Origin: Bacteroidota bacterium
GTDB taxonomy: Bacteria > Bacteroidota > Bacteroidia > Bacteroidales > VadinHA17
Assembly: GCA_030628785.1 (NCBI GenBank)
Contig: DAOVQI010000182.1
Location: 1-6,711 of the forward strand
Reading direction: 5' to 3'
Length of the DNA stretch: 6,711 nucleotides
A model generated the notes under the pieces. It saw only the letters and a program-made list of their open reading frames with translations. It had not been told where the DNA came from and ran no database searches. Positions 1 through 5,935 of the stretch are shown here, one piece after another (positions within the stretch are counted from its first letter, which is position 1; the number at the start of each line of letters is the position of its first letter). The translations under genes and the position numbers were made by a program.

Positions 1-1
1 C

Positions 2-32
2 GAAGTAATTTTTGCAAAGCAAAAATTATTTC
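2..32. other. AT-rich hairpin downstream of the aminotransferase gene
   Basis: Bases 2-15 pair with 19-32 across a three-base AAA loop, giving a 14-bp stem with one G-T pair. The inner 10 bp (TAATTTTTGC with GCAAAAATTA) are perfect. It lies about 85 bases past the minus-strand aminotransferase stop codon, so it could end that transcript, or act bidirectionally. There is no GC-rich stem followed by a clear T run on either strand, so it is not a textbook intrinsic terminator. A second perfect AT palindrome, ATTTTTTAAAAAAT, sits at 66-79 in the same gap. Nothing else is evident in 1-115. Confidence 0.4.
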
Positions 33-115
33 ACAGGGTAAATATTTTGGTGCTTGTAATTTGTTATTTTTTAAAAAATTCTAAATGCTTAGTTTATAGA
101 CGGACACTAATTATA

Positions 116-1399
116 CTATGATCTGAAATTTTGAATTTCATATAAAATTCTTTGTACATCCGATTCATTATTATAAATATGAAAAGAGACCCTAATGCCT
201 TCAAGATTTGCCTCCGGCACAACCCTTACACGGATTCTTTTCTTTGATAAGAAAGAAGCCAGGTCATGGTAATTTTTATCTTTTAATTTAAATGTTATCA
301 TACTGCCCCTGTATGTTTGCTGCTCAGGAGAAAGGATTTGAACTTGTTTAATATCTTTTAACCCATTATAAAATTGCTCAGACAGGTTTCGGTTATGTTC
401 ATTAATTCTTGAAAGACCAATTGTATTGATAAAATTAACTGCAGTACCAAGTCCATGAAACAATGCTTCATTCTGAGTAGCATACTCATATCGTTGAGCA
501 CTTGGGTAATAACTCAGACTACCTTCTATAACATTATACCCATTGTCGGAATATGCACCTACAGTAGTTGGCTTTAAGGTATCAAGCAATTCCTCCCTTA
601 CATACAGAACTCCGGTTCGTTTAGGTCCCAATACCCATTTGTGTCCACTAAAAGTATAAAAATCCACATTCCATTTTTTAATATCCATTTTCATACTTCC
701 CGTAGCCTGGGCCCCATCGAGAGCATACCAGATTCTTTTTGTCCTGGCTAGTTTTCCGATTTCTTCAACAGGAAATAACTGGCCTGTAGTACAGGTTACA
801 TGGCTAATAAAAATTAACCTGGTACGTTTGCTGATCAGCTTTTCAATACGTTCTACATTACCCAATCCTTTCCTGAAATCCGGCTGAAAAGTTTTAATTG
901 TAATACCTTCTTGCTTGAATTTATTAAGTAGCGGAATATGAAGGGCAGGATGTTCATGAGTTGAAGTGATAATTTCATCCCCTTTAGTGAGTGGTAATCC
1001 ATTAAGGATGATATTTATCCCTTCGGTTGCAGTGCTGATAAGAGCTAATTCTTCTTTATTAACACCAGTACCCAGAAGATTTGCACATTTTTCTTTTATC
1101 TCATGCCACTTTTCTAAATCATGTCCGGGTTTTGGATAAATTTCCAACTCATCCATTCTGGTTTTTATTCTATTGGAAACAAGAACGGGCACTGCACCTA
1201 TACCTCCGGTATTTAAATAGGAATAATCTCCCGGGAAAACAAATTGTTCCCTGATGATTTTCCAAAAGGTTTCTTCATCCGATGCGCTCCTTAATAGTTC
1301 ACTAACCGGTTTTGAATTACCTGTAAAACCTGCTGACTGTCCAACCAGCACTCCTCCCCATAATGCTCCAAATGTCGTTATAAACTGTTTTCTTCTCAT
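116..1399 (-). CDS. Class V PLP-dependent aminotransferase with export-type N-terminus
   Basis: This 427-residue fold-type I PLP enzyme belongs to the class V aminotransferase family (cysteine desulfurase / isopenicillin N epimerase-like). The Schiff-base lysine is K254 in SGHK (251-254). D228 in LDGAQ is expected to contact the pyridine nitrogen. T123-G127 (STATEG) fits the phosphate-binding turn, H148/H150 lie where the ring-stacking histidine is found, and R403 (RVSFH) fits the carboxylate-binding arginine. The first ~24 residues (MRRKQFITTF, then a Gly-rich hydrophobic stretch) resemble a Tat or Sec signal. The twin arginine is one position off the strict Tat consensus (RRKQF rather than RRxF), so the route is uncertain. 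Tat export would suit an enzyme that folds around PLP in the cytoplasm. No cysteine sits in an obvious desulfurase active-site loop, which argues against assigning NifS/SufS activity; the substrate is unknown. The start is the only one that includes the signal-like segment. The gene lies 104 bases after the symporter gene, with a weak GAAAG upstream of the ATG. The fold is secure; export and substrate are inferred. Confidence 0.9.
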   Translation of the reverse strand: MRRKQFITTFGALWGGVLVGQSAGFTGNSKPVSELLRSASDEETFWKIIREQFVFPGDYSYLNTGGIGAVPVLVSNRIKTRMDELEIYPKPGHDLEKWHEIKEKCANLLGTGVNKEELALISTATEGINIILNGLPLTKGDEIITSTHEHPALHIPLLNKFKQEGITIKTFQPDFRKGLGNVERIEKLISKRTRLIFISHVTCTTGQLFPVEEIGKLARTKRIWYALDGAQATGSMKMDIKKWNVDFYTFSGHKWVLGPKRTGVLYVREELLDTLKPTTVGAYSDNGYNVIEGSLSYYPSAQRYEYATQNEALFHGLGTAVNFINTIGLSRINEHNRNLSEQFYNGLKDIKQVQILSPEQQTYRGSMITFKLKDKNYHDLASFLSKKRIRVRVVPEANLEGIRVSFHIYNNESDVQRILYEIQNFRS

Positions 1400-1503
1400 G
1401 TCATTACTTTCAATAATAAAGATTTATATTCACGATACCTATTATAACCAAACTTTCAGATGATTGTTATTTCCCTTTTTCAACTCACTTGGTGAGGGGC
1501 TGA

Positions 1504-3609
1504 CTATTTTATCGAAACTACCACCCATAATAGTACAATGACCAAACCAACCAATATCCAGCTTCCGCCAAAACCGAGGTAATCGATTTTCTTTGGTTTC
1601 ATTATTTCCCAGTTCGAGCCCGGAAAAAGTTTTTCTTTTTCAAATTTATCAGGATTATTATATGATTTCTGTAAGGCCTTTTCTTCCTCCTCTTTTGTTT
1701 TTTGAACCGGTGTGTGCATTTTCGCGAAGAACCTGTCGAGATGTATTTTCTCAACCGGTTTTGTAATAAAGGATATCAGAAACAGTAGTACAAAAGGGAA
1801 TAATGCATCAAAAAGGAAACGTGTGGCAACAAGCTGGGGTTTGGTAAAGTGGGTAAAATCAATTCCAAACCAGCTCAATATCCAAATTTCAGCATGAAAC
1901 CTTCCCAAACCCACTTTTGAAGATTCAGGATCAGCCGGATCGATCCTGGCTACCTGATCAAAAAATATACCAACCGGTTGAATAATATGATGTTTTTGAA
2001 TTTCCTCACCAATAAAGGATGCCTTCCCTGTTTTTATATCTTCTAAAATTGCTTTCGCTGTAACGGTAACCTCTTTTGAAACAGTTTCGCTTAAATACCT
2101 CTCATTGAATTTTACCGAATCAAGACCCTGAAACATATTTGGAATAAGAGCATAAATAATAATACATAAAGAAACCTGGATGATTACAGCCCTGTTACTT
2201 AGTCTTCTCCAAATGAACCCGAGCCAGATCGGAGCTCCGAAAATGGCCGGAATGGAAATAATGTATTTAAATAATTCCAGCAAATTATCAATGAACATTG
2301 CAACTCCAATACCACCAAGTAATGTAACCCCTATAGCAATCCTCCCAACAAACATATAATGCTGTTCGGATTTATTCGGAATGAACGGATGATACAGGTT
2401 CCTAATAAAGAGAGCTGAGTAAGAAACAGAACTGGCATCAAGGGTCGACATGTTGGCTGCCAGTATCCCAACAAGCATTAGCCCAATGGCACCGGGCACT
2501 AACAGGTCAGTTGACATATAACCCCAGATTAGATCAGGATCGTGCAGCTTACCAGCATATAGTCCAATAGCCAGTAAACCTGCCAAAGCCCAAAAAATCA
2601 TAATAAGCCGTTTAAAAAACATACCGCCGATCATTCCAAACCGGGCTGTATTTTCATCTTTTGCAGAACCGGCGGTTTGCATTCCTGCTGCTACAGCAAT
2701 AATGGATACCAGGTTAGCCAAAACCATTGCAAATATGGTATACCAGGCATATTCACTCATGGTTGCTGAACCAAATAAGCTGAACATATAATCAGGCACA
2801 TTGGCATGAAGGCCTGAAAATCCTCCTATTTTTATAAGTCCAACCGGTATCAGAATAGCCGAAAAAATTATGATTAAAATGCCTTGTATTGTATCGGTTA
2901 TCGCCGCGGCACGAAATCCACCCATCATTGTATAAATACCAACAATAAAAGCATAAATAAAATAAAACAGAATTGGATTAGTATACGAAATAAAAGAACG
3001 TAATTCACCTTTTTTATTTTTCTCATTCAGTTCTTCGAACCTTACAAGCTCGTCCGGGGCTAATCCCTCGTTATATTTTGATTTTAATTCCTGGAATTCA
3101 TGAAATTGTTCAATGCTGGTACGCTCTTCCAGGGTGCATGCTTCAATGGGTTTGGGTGTCATTGCCATCATGGTTTTTGCTGCAACCAGATATCCAACAC
3201 CCCCACCCAGGATTGAAATCAAGAGAATAAAAATCGCATAAAACGCTCCCAGGAATTTACTTCTAAACCGGTCGGTGAAAAAATCGCCTATTGTTGTTAG
3301 CCTGACCCGTCGAAAGAAAAAGGTTGTGAACCAATAGAAAGGAGTTAGAAACAAGACCAAAAACTGGATCCACATACCCCCAATGCCCTGCCTGTATATT
3401 TCCCTTGAGACAGCAACAGCCTGATCAGCATTGGTCGAACAGCCAAAATTCAAAAAAAACTGGTAGAATTTGCCTAATTTTCTGCCTGCCAGAAAAAAAT
3501 CTTCAGTATTTTTTGTTTTTTTTGCCGCCCGTTTACCAAGCCATAAAATAAGCAGCAAAAAGATGAAGATCATTAACAGATCCAGTATGTGCAGTCCCCA
3601 AATACGCAT
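1504..3609 (-). CDS. Sodium:solute symporter (SSS/SLC5 family), extended form
   Basis: A 701-residue inner-membrane protein of the SSS family, which couples solute import to the sodium gradient. Hydrophobic segments lie at roughly 8-27, 48-66, 80-98, 122-146, 213-232, 241-262, 290-311, 333-353, 370-390, 421-441, 449-468, 474-492, 598-616 and 679-698. Family features include the DFFLAGRKLG loop after the first helix (37-46), the GGFRAAAITDTIQG segment (230-243), and a serine-rich stretch at 388-398 (STLDASSVSYS) that aligns by position with the sodium-site helix of characterised members. The protein is longer than the usual 450-600 residues because of two soluble insertions: a charged, Glu/Lys-rich, probably helical stretch at about 151-210 and a hydrophilic region at about 493-597. 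A charged linker at 618-675 precedes the last helix. The upstream AGE-family gene on the same strand suggests a sugar or sugar-derivative substrate, but this cannot be read from the sequence. The start follows a good GGAGA ribosome-binding site. Confidence 0.93.
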   Translation of the reverse strand: MRIWGLHILDLLMIFIFLLLILWLGKRAAKKTKNTEDFFLAGRKLGKFYQFFLNFGCSTNADQAVAVSREIYRQGIGGMWIQFLVLFLTPFYWFTTFFFRRVRLTTIGDFFTDRFRSKFLGAFYAIFILLISILGGGVGYLVAAKTMMAMTPKPIEACTLEERTSIEQFHEFQELKSKYNEGLAPDELVRFEELNEKNKKGELRSFISYTNPILFYFIYAFIVGIYTMMGGFRAAAITDTIQGILIIIFSAILIPVGLIKIGGFSGLHANVPDYMFSLFGSATMSEYAWYTIFAMVLANLVSIIAVAAGMQTAGSAKDENTARFGMIGGMFFKRLIMIFWALAGLLAIGLYAGKLHDPDLIWGYMSTDLLVPGAIGLMLVGILAANMSTLDASSVSYSALFIRNLYHPFIPNKSEQHYMFVGRIAIGVTLLGGIGVAMFIDNLLELFKYIISIPAIFGAPIWLGFIWRRLSNRAVIIQVSLCIIIYALIPNMFQGLDSVKFNERYLSETVSKEVTVTAKAILEDIKTGKASFIGEEIQKHHIIQPVGIFFDQVARIDPADPESSKVGLGRFHAEIWILSWFGIDFTHFTKPQLVATRFLFDALFPFVLLFLISFITKPVEKIHLDRFFAKMHTPVQKTKEEEEKALQKSYNNPDKFEKEKLFPGSNWEIMKPKKIDYLGFGGSWILVGLVIVLLWVVVSIK

Positions 3610-3616
3610 AAAGCTA

Positions 3617-3621
3617 TCTCC
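3617..3621 (-). promoter_or_regulatory. Ribosome binding site of the symporter gene
   Basis: On the minus strand GGAGA ends 7 bases before the ATG at 3609. It is the clearest Shine-Dalgarno in the window; the other genes have only weak A/G-rich leaders. It supports the chosen start of the symporter. Confidence 0.6.
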
Positions 3622-3686
3622 AGGTTTTAAACTGACAAAAGTTATTTGTTAAAGGGTTTATGTTATAAGATTGAATATTTACTCAA

Positions 3687-3711
3687 CCACCTCCCCCTCC
3701 CTTCGGTCGGG
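3687..3711 (-). other. G-rich tract in the symporter leader (possible G-quadruplex)
   Basis: The minus strand carries GGGAGGGGGAGGTGG (3701-3687), preceded by a CCCGACCGAAGGG segment (3711-3699). It stands out in an otherwise AT-rich gap, about 80 bases upstream of the symporter start. Four G runs of at least two could form a two-layer quadruplex on the RNA or coding strand. Alternatively the tract may be part of a dispersed intergenic repeat. Function is not shown. Confidence 0.3.
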
Positions 3712-3759
3712 TAAGACTGATTTTCAAAGTGAAACATGGAACCAACACCCAGCATATAG

Positions 3760-3795
3760 CAATTAACATATAACTTATAACAATTAACTTATAAC
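3760..3795. repeat. Short AT-rich direct repeat, two 15-base units
   Basis: CAATTAACATATAAC (3760-3774) and CAATTAACTTATAAC (3781-3795) differ at one base and are separated by TTATAA. The spacer resembles the end of each unit, so the region looks like an imperfect AT tandem. It lies between the AGE stop and the symporter leader. No function is assigned. The gap 3610-3819 otherwise holds only the G-rich tract and the ribosome-binding site. Confidence 0.6.
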
Positions 3796-3819
3796 TTTTT
3801 ATTCCAACATGCTGATTAG

Positions 3820-5031
3820 TTATAAAAAAGTTTCTTTACTTAACCTAATCGCTTCCAAACATAATCCGGTCTGGTGATAATCCAGTTTCCACGACGACCC
3901 CTTATCTTTCTGTAGGGGTGTCCCATCCGGTTGTAAACTTGTAAACCATCCTCCGTAAACAGGATCAAGAAAAGAATTTTTTACGAATGAAAAAAGAGAA
4001 TGATAGGGTTTTATCAAGTCTGTCCGGTCATAACAAACGATGAAATGCATTAAGGTTCGTAATCCTTCCGATTGTTCCCACCAGCTTATCGATTTATCCA
4101 GGATCATTCCCTTATCATCAAGACATGAATAGATATATCCCTTTTCCACATTAAAACCGTGACTCAGGGCTGACTCCAAACAATCGTCTGCAACTCGTAA
4201 ATACTTTTCTGGCAATCCCTGATTAACTGCCATTGATAAAAGATATGCCCATTCGAACTGATGTCCGACCGACCAGTGCCCACCTTTCGAGGCAGGTAAA
4301 GGCTGCCATCCTTTTGTATAGAGTTCATCTAACCAGGGATGTTTTCTGGTTCCTGCCGGGAAAAATAAAAACCCGGCAATTTCCAAAATATCCTTTTTAA
4401 CTTTTTTCGCGAGAATGTTCCATTTTTTTATTACGGAATTTCCACCACTTGTAAGGATCTCATTCAAGACCAGGAAGGCTTCGAAAGCATGCATCATTGG
4501 ATTTTGGGAACGGCTTTTTTCCAATTCCTTCCAATCCCTTGTTTTTTTCCATATCAGGCTTCCATTTGGATCGCGAAATCTTGCACAAATCACTTCATAA
4601 GTTTTTACCGCAGCTTTAAGGAAAATTATCTTGCCCGTAGTACGGAATGCCATGCTCAGACCCAATAAAACAAAGGCATGACCATATGCATCTTTAGTGT
4701 AATCAGTCACTTCCCCTTTTTCGTTACATGCCCAGACAAAACCTCCAAAATCTTCATCCAAAAAATGATTCAAAAGAAATCTTGCACCTGAGTCAACAAT
4801 ATTTCGCAGACTTTTATCGCCGGTAACAAAAAACCCATTGGAAAAAACATAGAGCAGCCGGGACTGGCTGACAAGGGTCGCTACCGGGTTACCGATACGT
4901 TGCCATTTGCGGTCGAAGTTTGGATAGAAAAAACCATTGGGATCAGTAGCTGACTTTTGCCAATAAGGGAGAAGATCATTTATGAAATGATTTTGAAACC
5001 AGGTAAAGGGTATTGGATTTTGCTCAACCAT
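3820..5031 (-). CDS. AGE-superfamily sugar isomerase/epimerase
   Basis: A 403-residue cytoplasmic protein of the N-acylglucosamine 2-epimerase (AGE) superfamily, which has an (alpha/alpha)6-barrel fold and a usual length near 390-420 residues. Members interconvert C2 epimers or aldose-ketose pairs. Landmarks run in family order: R58 (SQSRLLYVFS), KDAYGHAF (113-120), H181 and E184 (NPMMHAFEA), H257 in GHQFEWAYLL (256-265), WWEQSEGL (317-324) and H386 (KLDYH). H257 and H386 match the two histidines expected to act as general acid/base catalysts. The GHxFEW form is closer to what I recall for the mannose/sulfoquinovose isomerase branch (ManI/YihS-like) than to cellobiose epimerases, which tend to have GHDIE. 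Isomerase activity is therefore a reasonable but unproven guess. There is no signal peptide. The symporter gene follows 210 bases downstream on the same strand and may import the substrate. The next internal Met is near residue 126, inside conserved sequence, so the first ATG is the start. Confidence 0.9.
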   Translation of the reverse strand: MVEQNPIPFTWFQNHFINDLLPYWQKSATDPNGFFYPNFDRKWQRIGNPVATLVSQSRLLYVFSNGFFVTGDKSLRNIVDSGARFLLNHFLDEDFGGFVWACNEKGEVTDYTKDAYGHAFVLLGLSMAFRTTGKIIFLKAAVKTYEVICARFRDPNGSLIWKKTRDWKELEKSRSQNPMMHAFEAFLVLNEILTSGGNSVIKKWNILAKKVKKDILEIAGFLFFPAGTRKHPWLDELYTKGWQPLPASKGGHWSVGHQFEWAYLLSMAVNQGLPEKYLRVADDCLESALSHGFNVEKGYIYSCLDDKGMILDKSISWWEQSEGLRTLMHFIVCYDRTDLIKPYHSLFSFVKNSFLDPVYGGWFTSLQPDGTPLQKDKGSSWKLDYHQTGLCLEAIRLSKETFL

Positions 5032-5059
5032 AATTAATTGGCAAATAAAACTGATCTTC

Positions 5060-5067
5060 TAAATCTA
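5060..5067 (-). promoter_or_regulatory. Possible Bacteroidota-type -7 element for the AGE gene
   Basis: The minus strand reads TAGATTTA, one base from the Bacteroidota -7 consensus TAnnTTTG, about 28 bases upstream of the AGE start. No convincing TTTG -33 element is visible at the right spacing, and such matches are common in AT-rich DNA. A similar TATATTTA occurs on the plus strand at 5151-5158 ahead of the RAYT gene, equally unsupported. Confidence 0.18.
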
Positions 5068-5093
5068 CTAAAATTATTTATTTTTAAAGTTTA

Positions 5094-5124
5094 ATCAGGG
5101 TTTTAAAATTGTCAAACCTTGACT
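5094..5124 (+). repeat. Decayed REP-like copy
   Basis: The right arm GTCAAACCTTGAC (5111-5123) is identical to the right arm of the main upstream hairpin (5201-5213). The left arm is degraded, but TCAGGGTTT (5095-5103) still pairs with 5114-5122 over 9 bp with one G-T pair. Bases 5096-5124 also align without gaps to 5168-5196 (24 of 29 identical), so this block resembles the left part of the next copy, shifted by 72 bases. Confidence 0.6.
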
Positions 5125-5176
5125 TAGTCGTGATTATTGTTATTATTACGTATATTTAAAAATAAGGCAGGGCATT

Positions 5177-5216
5177 AAAATAGTCAAGGCTTGACTCCAA
5201 GTCAAACCTTGACTAA
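5177..5216 (+). repeat. REP-like hairpin upstream of the RAYT gene
   Basis: GTCAAGGCTTGAC (5183-5195) pairs with GTCAAACCTTGAC (5201-5213) around the loop TCCAA. Twelve of 13 pairs form, with one C/A mismatch (5190/5206), and a flanking TA/TA extends the stem to 5181-5215. Each arm is itself nearly palindromic (GTCAA...TTGAC), so two small hairpins are an alternative fold. No T run follows on either side, which argues against a terminator. The stem ends about 32 bases before the RAYT start. Confidence 0.8.
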
Positions 5217-5247
5217 TATTAAGTGACTAAATAAAAAGCAAAAGGTT

Positions 5248-5874
5248 ATGCAATTCGAAGAAGGTCATATTTACCATATTTTTAATCGAGGTAACAATTC
5301 CGTTAAAATATTCTATAAAAAGGAGAATTATTTATTCTTTATCAAAAAAATTGAAAAATACATTTTGCCCCACACTGGTATTTTAGCCTGGTGTCTTATG
5401 CCAACTCATTTTCATTTACTAATCTATGTACGTAATGTTATTTTAGGCAAACAAGACTTAAACCATTCGATTGGAATTATGTTGAGATCTTATACCAGAG
5501 CAATTCAAAACCAAGAATCTTTTACAGGTTCTCTATTCCAACAAGGAACAAAAGCTAAATGTTTATCAGAGATTGATAGTTATAAAACTTCATTTCAAAC
5601 CGTTGATGGAATAACTGTATATCCGGATTTACAAAATCATTTACAATATCCTGTTATATGCTTCAATTATATCCATTTTAATCCTGTAAGAGACGGATTA
5701 GCAAATCAACCAGAAGATTGGGAATTTTCTTCATATTCCGATTATTTAGGTGTTTCCAAGTACGCTATTACAGACAAGGATTTAGCATATGAACTGTTAG
5801 ACCTTCCAGAAGATAAAGATGAATTCAGGAAGTTATCAAGCTTTGTGAAGGATTATGGTGATTGGATAAAATAA
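5248..5874 (+). CDS. REP-associated tyrosine transposase (RAYT, Y1/HUH family)
   Basis: A 208-residue single-strand DNA nuclease of the IS200-like Y1 transposase superfamily, RAYT branch. The N-terminal YHIFNRGNN (9-17) is the family opening. The HUH metal-binding motif is H54-F55-H56 in MPTHFHLL (51-58), and the probable nucleophile is Y82 in SYTRAI (81-86), followed by GSLFQQG (94-100). YIHFNPVRDGL (141-151) and DWEFSSYSDYLG (157-168) form the typical C-terminal signature. All catalytic residues and the expected length are present, so the enzyme appears intact. Known RAYTs bind and cleave REP hairpins as single strands; the hairpins immediately on either side are the obvious candidate substrates. 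The ATG follows AAAGG. The stop codon overlaps the first base of the downstream repeat. The gene is divergent from the AGE gene and on the same strand as the radical SAM gene downstream. Confidence 0.93.
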   Translation: MQFEEGHIYHIFNRGNNSVKIFYKKENYLFFIKKIEKYILPHTGILAWCLMPTHFHLLIYVRNVILGKQDLNHSIGIMLRSYTRAIQNQESFTGSLFQQGTKAKCLSEIDSYKTSFQTVDGITVYPDLQNHLQYPVICFNYIHFNPVRDGLANQPEDWEFSSYSDYLGVSKYAITDKDLAYELLDLPEDKDEFRKLSSFVKDYGDWIK

Positions 5875-5913
5875 AAATAGTCAGGGCTTGACTACAAGTC
5901 AAACTCTGACTTA
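5874..5913 (+). repeat. REP-like hairpin downstream of the RAYT gene
   Basis: GTCAGGGCTTGAC (5880-5892) pairs with GTCAAACTCTGAC (5898-5910) around the loop TACAA. The stem has one C/A mismatch (5887/5903) and one G-T pair (5885/5905). It matches 5177-5216 at 35 of 40 positions in the same orientation. The pair A5187-T5209 of the upstream copy is G5884-C5906 here, a compensatory double change that keeps the long stem. The repeat begins at the last base of the RAYT stop codon and ends 22 bases before the radical SAM start. No T run follows. Confidence 0.8.
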
Positions 5914-5935
5914 GCCTATCAATGGAATTAAAGGT

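Larger units (their letters stand above)
5094..5913 (+). mobile_element. RAYT gene with flanking REP-like hairpins
   Basis: This unit consists of a RAYT gene bracketed by two well-conserved copies of a 40-base hairpin element (5177-5216 and 5874-5913), plus a decayed third copy (5094-5124). All copies share the same orientation. There is no TnpB partner, and no target-site pattern can be judged from one locus. In known systems RAYTs are single-copy, rarely mobile themselves, and act on REP palindromes. The outer limits given are the outermost repeat copies, not proven element ends. Confidence 0.7.

Noticed and set aside
124..140. TGAAATT-TTG-AATTTCA inverted repeat
   Set aside because: It lies inside the last codons of the aminotransferase gene, is AT-only apart from its ends, and lacks a T run. 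Chance is likely.
1254..1463. Short plus-strand open frame over the aminotransferase start
   Set aside because: Antisense to a well-supported gene, with no ribosome-binding site or recognisable protein.
1484..1496. Hairpin CTCAC-TTG-GTGAG just after the symporter stop
   Set aside because: The stem is only 5 bp and is not followed by a T run on the minus strand, so it is not supported as a terminator.
5096..5213. Possible CRISPR-like repeats
   Set aside because: The repeats are imperfect, overlap hairpin arms, have irregular spacing and no spacer pattern. They fit REP elements flanking a RAYT.
5248..5874. Complete IS200/IS605 insertion sequence
   Set aside because: The protein has RAYT signatures and there is no TnpB. 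The flanking hairpins are REP-like repeats in the same orientation rather than distinct left and right IS ends.
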